A stretch of 43,276 nucleotides of DNA from an uncultured Bacteroidota bacterium (GTDB lineage Bacteria > Bacteroidota > Bacteroidia > Flavobacteriales > Schleiferiaceae). Shown piece by piece: positions 1 through 8,100 of the stretch; the first letter of the stretch is position 1; every line of letters begins with the position of its first letter. The stretch is from NCBI GenBank assembly GCA_913057235.1, contig CAJXNI010000024.1, positions 1 to 43,276 on the forward strand. Reading direction: 5' to 3'. The notes beneath the pieces are model-generated. The model worked only from the letters and a program-made list of their open reading frames with translations. It was not told where the DNA came from and did no database searches. The position numbers and the translations under genes were made by a program.

Positions 1-339
1 GGACAGGATAAAATATATCAACGATTGCGACTGGAAGGCTACTCATGGAATAAAAAGCGTGTCAGGCGCATCTATTTGATTTGGGACTCAACCCATGCCA
101 AATGGCTACATCGAGCGTTTTAATCGAACCATTAGACAAGATGTTCTCGATGCACATTTGTTCTCAGGCGTTGATCAAGTAAGGGTAATCGCTGAAAAGT
201 GGTTGGATGACTACAAATTGCCAGAACTCATAAAGCACTTAGCGGTAGAACGCCCTATCAAGCAGAAGCAAAATTTTCATCAAAGCAAGCTCACTCTGAT
301 GAAAATCGAAAAGGATTTAAACAAAAGAAAGTATATTGA
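1..339 (+). pseudogene. IS3-family transposase (OrfB) remnant with internal deletion and frameshift
   Basis: This is a decayed transposase, cut by the window start. Bases 1 to about 75 in frame 1 encode a stretch ending WNKKRVRRIY, typical of the N-terminal HTH_21 region of IS3 OrfB. From about 80, frame 2 encodes PMPNGYIERFNRTIRQDVLDA, the last part of the DDE integrase core including its final Glu region. The roughly 200 residues that normally lie between these, including the first two catalytic Asp residues, are missing, so an internal deletion is inferred. Near base 228 the frame changes again: bases 229-336 in frame 1 read HKALSGRTPYQAEAKF, the conserved IS3 C-terminal tail, and end at TGA 337-339. 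The copy cannot make active transposase. The subgroup is not determined and no terminal inverted repeats were recognised. Confidence 0.85.
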
Positions 340-482
340 AACCCAGTCTAATTAAAGGGGAGGTTACATACCCAGCCGCAATGGTAGGCTGGAGCCAAGC
401 GGTAGAGATTCCACTGTTTCCATTAGCACAAAGGGCAAAGACCTCGTCAAGAGCGACTAACTGCTCCGCGCTTATGGCTGTT
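340..482. other. Intergenic stretch after the IS remnant
   Basis: No gene is supported here. A short inverted repeat CCAGCC/GGCTGG (372-377 and 387-392) is present, with no adjoining T-run. It may be leftover insertion-sequence flank or a weak hairpin beyond the end of the minus-strand TonB-like gene. Confidence 0.4.
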
Positions 483-1238
483 TTAGTTCAATACCAGTTT
501 AATAGGTACTATAAAACTAATCCGTACCGGGCGACCGCGCTGCCGGGCCGGTATCATTTGAGGCATACTTTTTACCACCCGCTCAGCCTCTTGGTCTAGC
601 TCAGGGTCTAAACCGCGCACCACCTGCACTTGAGCGGTACGGCCATCTTTTTCTATAATAAACTGAACAAAAATACGGCCGCTAATATTGGCATCACGTG
701 CACTTTGGTGGTACTCAAAATTTTCTAATACATAGCGCACTACATTTTCTTTGAAGCATTCGCGTTGGGCAGCATTCCCTACTTTGCTTTCACAACCAGG
801 AAAAACCGGAGCGCTTTCTACCACGGCAAAGGCTAAGGGCTCTTCTACCTCTTCATACTCTTGCCCAATACTTTCCACTACACCCAGCTCATCGCTTTGC
901 TGATAGACCTTATCGGTAATGGCCTCGTCTTCATCCGTTTCGGTAGTGGCAAACTCAAATTCATCCTCTACCTCCTGAGCGTCCTCAATAATCTCAATCT
1001 GTTCAGGCATTACTTTGGGTGCGCTAATTTTTTTAGGCGGTTCGCGCAGGGTAATGGGAATTACATCATCAGTGGCCTGCAATTGGTAGGTTTCCGTTTC
1101 AATGGGTACCACGGGGTCATCATAAAACTTAAAGTTGATGAGCCCTATAATAATCAGTAAGGTTACAATAAGGCCAATTAAGAAGAAATGCACGCGGTAG
1201 CGCTCCAAATCAATTATGGGATTCTTCTTACGTTTCAT
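483..1238 (-). CDS. TonB family energy transducer protein
   Basis: A 251-residue TonB-like protein, expected to pass proton-motive energy from an inner-membrane ExbB/ExbD complex to outer-membrane TonB-dependent transporters. It has a basic start, one membrane anchor at about residues 16-35 (HFFLIGLIVTLLIIIGLI), and a long acidic Glu/Asp-rich periplasmic linker at about 60-140 where Proteobacterial TonB has a Pro-rich one. The C-terminal TonB domain (about 145-251) includes the Bacteroidota-type FPGCE motif and the pattern ISGRIFVQFIIEKDGR. No exbB or exbD lies nearby. The gene is 81 bases downstream of the alkaline phosphatase gene on the same strand. Its transporter partner cannot be told from this window. 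Confidence 0.9.
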   Translation of the reverse strand: MKRKKNPIIDLERYRVHFFLIGLIVTLLIIIGLINFKFYDDPVVPIETETYQLQATDDVIPITLREPPKKISAPKVMPEQIEIIEDAQEVEDEFEFATTETDEDEAITDKVYQQSDELGVVESIGQEYEEVEEPLAFAVVESAPVFPGCESKVGNAAQRECFKENVVRYVLENFEYHQSARDANISGRIFVQFIIEKDGRTAQVQVVRGLDPELDQEAERVVKSMPQMIPARQRGRPVRISFIVPIKLVLN

Positions 1239-1258
1239 GCGGTAAATTTTCTACTAAG

Positions 1259-1297
1259 ATAGCGCCTATGCGCATTAGGTGCTATGACAATTGTCAT
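1259..1297. repeat. Inverted repeat and adjacent 14-bp perfect palindrome between two genes
   Basis: ATAGCGCCTA (1259-1268) faces TAGGTGCTAT (1276-1285), a 10-bp arm pair with one G-T wobble and a 7-base loop. It runs into a perfect palindrome ATGACAATTGTCAT (1284-1297). The element sits between the alkaline phosphatase stop and the tonB-like start on the minus strand. There is no T-run, so a rho-independent terminator is not supported. An operator or an RNA-processing hairpin is possible. Confidence 0.5.
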
Positions 1298-1319
1298 TCT
1301 CATGAGAAATAACAGCTGC

Positions 1320-2447
1320 TTAGTGTTCCGCTAGAATGGCCTTAATTTTAGCATAGATGGCCGTATTCTCATAAATACCACTGAATTTTTCGGCCCCCGG
1401 GCCATAGGCTAACACCGGCACCATGGTAGCCGAGTGCCCGCCAGAGGTGAAGCTAAAGCGCAAAGAATCATAATCTCTGCGGCTGCCCTGAAAAGGCACG
1501 TCAATTTCTTCACTCACCAAGGCAAAGCCTCCACACTCGTGATCTGCAGTAACTATTACCAAGGTGTTGCCGTCTTTTTCCGCATAATCTAAAGCCGCTC
1601 CAATGGCTTGGTCAAAATCCAGCATCTCAGTGGTTAGGTATTCGCCATCATTGGCGTGGCCGCCCCAGTCTACCTGAGAACCTTCTACCATTAAGAAAAA
1701 TGGATCTTGCCCAAAGTTGTCAAAATAGGAGAAAGCCATTTGGGTGGCTGCGGTTAAAAAATCACCCCGGCCGTCTAGCATTCTGGGCATGCCTCCTTTG
1801 GCCAACAAATACCCGTACCGGTCTTTGCTGTTCCACTTCCGTGGATGTAAGGCGTTGGTGTCTATGCGCAAACGATAGGCCTCCGCTTCCTGCAAAAGGT
1901 TGCGTTCATCTAAGCGGTTGCTAAAGTAGCGGATGCCACCGCCTGCAAAAAAATGAACGGGAGCTGTTAAGAGTTGCTCCGCAATCTCAAACTCTTGTTT
2001 GCGCAGCTTTACGTGGGCATAAAAAGAAGCCGGGGTGGCGTGGGTAATACTTGAAGTAGCAATTAGGCCAGTGCGCCAATTTTGTTGGGCCAAATCTTCC
2101 AGTAAAGTAGGAACAGCCGTAGAATCAGCGCCCATGCCAATAGCACCGTTGTAGGTTTTTGTGCCGGCCGAAAAAGCCGTAGCCCCGGCTGCACTATCGG
2201 TAATTTTATGACTGCTGGACGAAGTCTTGGAAAGACCCACCACGGGAAAACGCTCATAATTGGGCGACTGCTCACCGTAAAAAAGGGCAGAACTCATTTG
2301 ACTTAATCCCATACCATCACCAATAAGCAGAATAATATTGGGGGGCTTAACTTCTGAGTAATTACGCTTCGTAGGGCTTGTTTGGGTAGGCTCTTGGGCC
2401 GAAAGACTCACCTGTAAAAGTATAGCTAAGAAACTGCTGATCCACAT
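1320..2447 (-). CDS. Alkaline phosphatase (PhoA family)
   Basis: A 375-residue secreted phosphomonoesterase. The first 18 residues (MWISSFLAILLQVSLSAQ) look like a signal peptide, so it should act in the periplasm or outside the cell. Family motifs are present: metal-binding IGDGMG with Asp44, the nucleophile motif TDSAAGATA with Ser85, VTADHECGG and SGGHSA, which supply the other metal ligands. The length is shorter than E. coli PhoA (about 470) but common for Bacteroidota members. It would release phosphate from organic esters. A -7-like box lies just upstream at 2464-2471. No phosphate-regulon site was recognised. Exact substrate range is unknown. Confidence 0.93.
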   Translation of the reverse strand: MWISSFLAILLQVSLSAQEPTQTSPTKRNYSEVKPPNIILLIGDGMGLSQMSSALFYGEQSPNYERFPVVGLSKTSSSSHKITDSAAGATAFSAGTKTYNGAIGMGADSTAVPTLLEDLAQQNWRTGLIATSSITHATPASFYAHVKLRKQEFEIAEQLLTAPVHFFAGGGIRYFSNRLDERNLLQEAEAYRLRIDTNALHPRKWNSKDRYGYLLAKGGMPRMLDGRGDFLTAATQMAFSYFDNFGQDPFFLMVEGSQVDWGGHANDGEYLTTEMLDFDQAIGAALDYAEKDGNTLVIVTADHECGGFALVSEEIDVPFQGSRRDYDSLRFSFTSGGHSATMVPVLAYGPGAEKFSGIYENTAIYAKIKAILAEH

Positions 2448-2463
2448 ACCTTAATTTTAAAGA

Positions 2464-2471
2464 CAAAGGTA
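2464..2471 (-). promoter_or_regulatory. Putative -7 promoter box for the alkaline phosphatase gene
   Basis: On the minus strand this reads TACCTTTG, matching the Bacteroidota -7 consensus TAnnTTTG. It ends 16 bases before the start codon at 2447, giving a very short leader. No clear -33 TTTG was found at the usual distance. Confidence 0.5.
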
Positions 2472-2520
2472 GCTAAGCTTTAGCGGCAGGCCTATGGTAG
2501 GGTTTTAAAATAATGCAAAT

Positions 2521-3462
2521 TTAACCGCGCATGCGCTGGCGTTTCAATAAATATTTTTGCAGAATTTGATGGTAGCCTTCCGCCACATCAACCGGTACCC
2601 AGTCAATTTTGTATTGCAGTAAACGGGTCTTCATTTCCTGCTCAAACTCGCGGGTTTTTTGGCGGTAGGCCTCGGCCAACTCATGCGGATTTAAACGAAT
2701 CTTAGCGCCTGTTTCCATGTCTACAAAACGGTAGGGTCTGGCCTCAAAGTCAAAGTCTAACTCGGTGGCTTTATCCGTAGTCCAAAACAAGACTACCTCA
2801 TGCTTTTGATGCTTTAGGTGTTGCAGTGCATCAAATAATTCATGGGGGTTTTCCAGCGCTTCAAATAAATCGGTGAAAACCAAAACCAACGAGCGCTTGT
2901 GAATTTTTTGAGCCATAAGGTGTAGCTGTTGAGATAAGCTAACCTTGGGAGCCTCTGGTGCTTGATATTGGTGTAGCACTTTAAACAGCTCGGTATTCAT
3001 CATTTTTAAATGCTGGTAGGTGCTTTTGGCCTCGGTAATTAAATCTTGATTCCCAAAAAGGCTCAGGCCGATGGCATCGCGCTGCTTTCTAAAAAGATTG
3101 CTGAGAGCCAAAATGGCGATGCTGCTAAAGAGAATTTTGTTGGGTTTTTCAATCGAAGCCAAGCGCTCTTTAGGGTAAAACATGCTACCGGAAGTGTCTA
3201 GCACTAAATGGCAACGTAGGTTGGTTTCTTCTTCGTAGCGTTTGGTGTACAATCTGTCGGTACGGCCGTAGAGTTTCCAGTCAATGTTTCGCGTGCTTTC
3301 CCCAGGGTTGTAACTGCGGTGCTCAGCAAATTCAACTGAAAAACCGTGAAAGGGGCTTTTGTGCAAGCCGGTGATAAAACCTTCTACCACCTGCCGCGCG
3401 TAAAACTCCAGGCTTTCAAAATCGCGGTACTCTTGAACATCAAATTTAGGTGCTTGCGCCAT
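2521..3462 (-). CDS. DUF58 domain-containing protein
   Basis: A 313-residue DUF58 protein with a VWA-like fold, a family usually encoded beside MoxR ATPases and aerotolerance-type membrane proteins in Bacteroidota. Visible motifs are HKSPFHGFSVEFAEHRSYNPGE, RNIDWKLYGRTD with the conserved W and R, and the metal-site-like DTSGSM. The start at 3462 (MAQAPKFDVQEY) is preferred over the longer ORF start at 3504, because family similarity begins at KFDVQEYRDFESLE and the extra 14 residues look non-coding. No moxR or batA-like gene is adjacent, so this copy stands alone here. Molecular function is not established for the family. Confidence 0.85.
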   Translation of the reverse strand: MAQAPKFDVQEYRDFESLEFYARQVVEGFITGLHKSPFHGFSVEFAEHRSYNPGESTRNIDWKLYGRTDRLYTKRYEEETNLRCHLVLDTSGSMFYPKERLASIEKPNKILFSSIAILALSNLFRKQRDAIGLSLFGNQDLITEAKSTYQHLKMMNTELFKVLHQYQAPEAPKVSLSQQLHLMAQKIHKRSLVLVFTDLFEALENPHELFDALQHLKHQKHEVVLFWTTDKATELDFDFEARPYRFVDMETGAKIRLNPHELAEAYRQKTREFEQEMKTRLLQYKIDWVPVDVAEGYHQILQKYLLKRQRMRG

Positions 3463-3565
3463 AATTGCTAAGTAACAACATGCAGCCCTAGTCTGCAACC
3501 GCAAAGAACGCTATTTAAACGCCAATGATTTTCAGTTGACAAACTATGATTTTTTTAAGGTGTCG

Positions 3566-4408
3566 CTATTGCCAAGCCAGCGTCAGCTCTCCTGAATGAT
3601 CTAATTGAAAGCCATAGTCGCGTAAAAGGCCCTCTATGTGGTCTCGGCAATTAAATTCATCATGAATTTCAATGGCCAGCATGCGCGTTTTGGTTAGCCA
3701 ATTAAGATTCGCTTTTGGCCCAAACACGGCTGTTTCTCCGCCCTCAATATCTATTTTAAGAAAATCTATTTGCGGCCAAGCCTGCTCTTTCATTATAGCT
3801 GCAATGTCTTTTGTTTCCAGAGTTCCTTTTTCACCAGACTGAGCCTCACGAAGACGAAAGGAAGCATCTTGCCCCCCTCTAAAAGTATCATCTGCGCACA
3901 ATTGGGTTGCGTGAGACCAAAGTCCCACAGGTTTCACTTTTACATTAGTTAGCTTATTACGAGTCAAATGGTGTTTTAGTAAACTTCTATTGCGCGCATT
4001 AGGCTCCAGGGCAACTACCTCCATATTGGGAAAAAATGCAGTTAAATAAATGCTTACCAAACCTATATTGGCTCCGGCATCAATCATACGCTCAGGCGAG
4101 AACCCTGCATTCTGGCACAACTTTACTAAAGCATGATATTCGGCTTCTAGAAATACTTGTTTAAAGATACCTGGGTCTGAAGAGTAAAGATCCAATTCAA
4201 AAGTGCGGTCTTGCCCATTAATTTCAGAAGTGAACTGAATTTGGCCATCCTTTATAGAAACGCCACAATTCTGACGCTGTAGGTCGCGCACTAAATCATA
4301 ACTTCTACGCAGTGCTTTAGGTACCTTTTGTTGTAAGCGCTGGAGGTAATGGTAGTAGCTTAGTAATAACCTCTCTTTTAATGGAAATTTACTTAACAAC
4401 GCTGCCAT
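3566..4408 (-). CDS. FkbM family methyltransferase
   Basis: A 280-residue SAM-dependent methyltransferase of the FkbM type. The SAM-binding motif I is visible as MIDAGANIGLVSIYLT and is followed by EVVALEPNARN, where the acidic residue would bind the ribose of SAM. The later family hallmark is IDFLKIDIEGGE. About 80 residues precede the domain and look like a helical basic region. FkbM enzymes typically O-methylate sugars, lipids or secondary metabolites. No glycosyltransferase or polysaccharide cluster is next to it, so the substrate is unknown. Confidence 0.85.
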   Translation of the reverse strand: MAALLSKFPLKERLLLSYYHYLQRLQQKVPKALRRSYDLVRDLQRQNCGVSIKDGQIQFTSEINGQDRTFELDLYSSDPGIFKQVFLEAEYHALVKLCQNAGFSPERMIDAGANIGLVSIYLTAFFPNMEVVALEPNARNRSLLKHHLTRNKLTNVKVKPVGLWSHATQLCADDTFRGGQDASFRLREAQSGEKGTLETKDIAAIMKEQAWPQIDFLKIDIEGGETAVFGPKANLNWLTKTRMLAIEIHDEFNCRDHIEGLLRDYGFQLDHSGELTLAWQ

Positions 4409-4716
4409 TAATCAGATTTGCAGAATTTGAAATAAAGGTTGAAACGCATACATACAATTCCAGTGCTTGTTAATCCAGGGGCAAGCTAATCATAAAGAAC
4501 AATAGTCTGACCTTTACGGCAAATATGAGATAATTCCTTTGCTTTTTAACACTTATGCAAACACGAACAAGTCCCTTAACCTAAGTTCACCCAGAGCAAA
4601 AAATATAATAAATCAATTAGGCCCCTTTAAGAAGGCCAAGCGTTGCGCCTAGCTGCTCTGGAAGTATAGGCTTGGCGAAGGCATTCAGGTTTAGTGACCA
4701 AGACCAATAAGGGGCA
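4409..4716. other. Long intergenic region upstream of the FkbM gene and downstream of trxA
   Basis: No convincing ORF, tRNA or known RNA was recognised. GCCAAG (4635-4640) can pair with CTTGGC (4671-4676), with an inner CCTA/TAGG pair, giving a bulged hairpin of unknown meaning. TTTTTAACACTTA near 4543-4556 resembles one half of the 21-bp palindrome found before glgE and pckA, but the other half is missing. The FkbM promoter should lie in this region but has no clear TAnnTTTG box. Confidence 0.4.
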
Positions 4717-4718
4717 AT

Positions 4719-4750
4719 AAAAAAGGTCGCCCACGCGGGACAACCTTTTT
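4719..4750 (-). terminator. Rho-independent terminator of trxA
   Basis: Read on the minus strand, AAAAAGGTTGTCCC can fold with GGGCGACCTTTTTT around a GCGT loop, with one bulged T and a G-T pair, followed by a run of T. It begins 23 bases after the trxA stop and isolates that gene from the FkbM gene. Confidence 0.85.
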
Positions 4751-4772
4751 AAATCTTATCTGAAATTGTTGC

Positions 4773-5090
4773 TTACAGTTGCGCGTCAATTTTTCCGGCT
4801 AAAGCCGCTTTAGCAGCTACACCTACCTGCTTATCTACTACTTCTCCGTTTTTGAAGACCAATAAAGTAGGGATGTTTCGGATGCCAAATTTGCCGCTGA
4901 TTTCTGAGTTTTCATCAACGTTTACTTTGCCAATAACGGCCTTGCCGTCATACTCTGCAGCCAACTCTTCTACAATAGGGCCTACCATGCGACAAGGGCC
5001 GCACCATTCTGCCCAAAAGTCTACCAGCACGGGCTTGTCTGATTTTAAAACCAGTTCATCAAAATTAGCATCGGTTAATTCAAGTGCCAT
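4773..5090 (-). CDS. trxA: Thioredoxin
   Basis: A 105-residue cytoplasmic thioredoxin, the standard family length. It reduces disulfides in ribonucleotide reductase, methionine sulfoxide reductase and other partners, and is itself recharged by thioredoxin reductase. The active site is WCGPC with Cys30 and Cys33, preceded by VLVDFWAE. The cis-proline loop appears as [10 protein letters not shown]. The gene is 67 bases downstream of dnaE, but has its own -7-like box between the two genes and its own terminator, so it may be expressed separately. Confidence 0.97.
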   Translation of the reverse strand: MALELTDANFDELVLKSDKPVLVDFWAEWCGPCRMVGPIVEELAAEYDGKAVIGKVNVDENSEISGKFGIRNIPTLLVFKNGEVVDKQVGVAAKAALAGKIDAQL

Positions 5091-5118
5091 TGTTGTTGTT
5101 TTTATTTAAATGTATGTG

Positions 5119-5126
5119 CAAAATTA
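5119..5126 (-). promoter_or_regulatory. Putative -7 promoter box for trxA
   Basis: The minus strand reads TAATTTTG, matching TAnnTTTG, and ends 28 bases before the trxA start codon. It sits in the short gap after the dnaE stop, which supports independent trxA transcription. Confidence 0.5.
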
Positions 5127-5156
5127 CAATTAATAATGCTAGTAATCAGCCTAGCT

Positions 5157-8100
5157 CTAGGCTTTTGCCACCAGCTCCATCTTAGCAAAGGTTAATGCTT
5201 TAAAATCGTCCAGGGCCTCTTTACTAACGTTGATTCCCTGCCCCCCTTTCAGAGGCATTCCTACAGAAACCCGCTTTTTTTCAGGGTCAAAGATGCGAAG
5301 TTCCAGTCTCTTTTTACCCGTGTGCTTGGCAATGAGGGCATCAATGGTATCAATGTGATTGGGCAGTACCTCCGTTAAGGGAACTGTTAATTTTAGGCCT
5401 TTGCTCTGGGCTTCCAATACATCTGGCAAAAGACTGATGCTTCTAATTTTTGCATCAATGCGTTCCTGAGCGCCCTCCCAGCGGGGCGTGTAGCGATTTA
5501 CAAAGCCCTTAATAAACAAGAGCATGTTATTTTCTAAAAAGGGTTTGAACTTCAGATAATCCTCACCAAAAAGTCTAAACTCAAAACTATCACTGTAGTC
5601 CTCCAAGGTAAAAATGCCAAAGGGCTTGCCTTGGCGGGATGTGAGATGTTTGGCTTCGATTATAATTCCGGCAATGGTAAACTCCGATACTTTAGTTAGG
5701 TCTTCTAGCGCCCGCAGCTCATGCGTACAGAGGTAATCTATTTCATATTTAAAATCATCCAGTGGGTGGCTGCTGATGTACATGCCATTCACTTCTTTTT
5801 CTTTACCCAGTTGCAGCATGCGTGGCCAGGTTTCTACCTTGGGTAAGTCCGGTTCGGGCAGAGTGGTTTCGGCACTACCCCCAAAGAGCGATTGTTGCGA
5901 TGATTCTTTTTGTGCTTTAAGCTGCTGGGCGTATTTTATGGCTTGCTCTAGAAAAGTGCGCTCGTCACCACTCTGGTAGAAATACATGGCGCGATGTTCG
6001 TTTTCAAAGCCATCAAAAGCACCACCCAGGGCCAGGTTTTCTAAAGTTTTACGATTGGCAGAACGCAGGTCTATCCGCGAAAGCAGGTCAAAAATACTTT
6101 TGTAAGGACCATTCTCCTTGCGCTCTTCTACAATGTTGGCCACGGCATTATCACCTACCCCTTTCATCCCGCTAAGGCCAAAGCGAATTTCACCGTTCTG
6201 ATTTACGGTAAAGGTGCGATCACTTTCATTCACATCTGGCCCCAGTACCGGAATGCCCATGCGCCTGCACTCTTCCATGTACTTGGTGAGTTCCTTGATG
6301 TCACTCATCTTATGGGTAAGCATGCTGGCCATATATTCGGCCGGGTAGTGCGCCTTAAGGTAGCCGGTATGAAAAGCTACCACGCTGTAGCAGGTACTGT
6401 GCGACTTGTTAAAAGCATAAGCTGCAAAGGCTTCCCAGTCTTTCCAAATTTTCTCCAGTTTCTCAGGGTCGTGACCGCGCTCTTTGCCCTGGTCAATAAA
6501 CTGGGGCTTCATTTTATCCAGTACATCCCGCTTCTTTTTTCCCATGGCCTTTCGCAGGACATCGGCCTCCCCTTTGGTAAAGCCGGCCAGCTTTTGCGAG
6601 AGTAGCATCACCTGCTCTTGGTACACGGTAATTCCGTAGGTCTCCGCCAGATACTCCTCCATATCCGGGAGGTCATAGGAGATTTCTTCCATGCCGTGTT
6701 TCCGCGCCACAAAATTGGGAATGTACTCCATGGGGCCCGGGCGGTACAAAGCATTCATGGCAATCAGGTCGGCAAATTTATCAGGCTTCAAAGCCTTGAG
6801 GTGTTTTTGCATGCCGGGGCTTTCAAACTGAAAGGTGGCCAAGGTTTCACCACGGGCAAAAAGCTCCAGGGTTTTGGTATCGTCTAGCGGTATTTCATCT
6901 GGGTCTATTTCTACCCCATGGCGCTCCTTAATGAGGGTAATGGCATCTTTAATGATACTGAGGTTACGCAGGCCTAAAAAGTCCATTTTCAGCATGCCGG
7001 CATCTTCCACCACCGAGTTATCAAACTGGGTAACCAGCAGGTCGGCATCTTTGGCGGTGGCCACCGGAATGAATTTGGTGATGTCATCGGGCGTGATGAT
7101 CACCCCACAAGCGTGAATACCGGTGTTACGCACCGACCCTTCCAGCACGCGGGCCTGAGTCACTACATCAGCTTCCTTGCCGGGTCTTTCGGCTAGTTCC
7201 AGCAGCTGCTTGCCCATTTGAAAAGAATCTCCTTTTAGCTGTTGGGCCAGCTCTTTTTCGCTCCAGCTAAAGAGTTTAGCCAGCTTGGTATCAGGCACCA
7301 GCTTGGCAACGCGGTCGGTATCACTTAGGGGTAACTGCAACACCCGGCCGGCATCACGTATGGCTGATTTGGCCGCCATAGTGCCATAGGTAATAATTTG
7401 CGCCACCTGATTTTTGCCATATTTCTGCACCACCCAGTCAATGATTTTTCCGCGGCCTTCATCGTCAAAGTCAATGTCAATATCCGGTAAGGAAACCCGC
7501 TCTGGGTTTAGGAATCTCTCAAAAAGTAAGTCGTACTTAATAGGGTCTACGTTGGTGATACCAATGCAGTAAGCCACCGCTGAGCCGGCCGCAGAACCCC
7601 TTCCGGGCCCCACCGAAACGCCCATTTTGCGCGCCTCACTGGTAAAATCCTGGACAATCAAAAAGTATCCGGGATACCCGGTATTGGCGATGGTTTCCAG
7701 CTCAAAATCCAGGCGCTGCTTAAGTTCTTCGGTAATTTCTCCGTAGCGCTTCTTGGCGCCTTCGTAAGTTAAATGCCGCAGGTAATTATTTTCGCCTCGC
7801 TTTTTGTTATCTACCTCATCTTGGGGGTCTTTAAACTGCTCGGGGATTTCAAAAGCCGGTAAAAGCACATCGCGTTTAAGCTCATAGCTTTCAATTTTTT
7901 CTACAATTTCATTTACGGTGGTAATGGCCTCGGGTAAGTCTTTAAAGAGGTCTTTCATTTCCTCGCCCGACTTGAAATAGTATTCGTCATTGGCAAAGCC
8001 AAAGCGGAAACCACGGCCCCGGCCTATGGGAGTCTCTTTGTATTCGTTCTCCTTAACGCAGAGTAAAATATCGTGGGCCTCAGCATTTTCCTGTTCCAGA

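Noticed and set aside
336-599. 87-residue + strand ORF overlapping the end of the tonB-like gene
   Set aside because: It lies opposite the conserved C-terminal TonB domain and shows no recognisable features, so it is a shadow frame.
4543-4556. TTTTTAACACTTA as another member of the 21-bp palindrome set
   Set aside because: Only one half matches; the opposite half lacks the GTGT core.
4635-4676. Bulged hairpin in the FkbM/trxA gap as a small RNA
   Set aside because: No promoter, T-run or resemblance to a known RNA family could be seen; listed only in the gap description.
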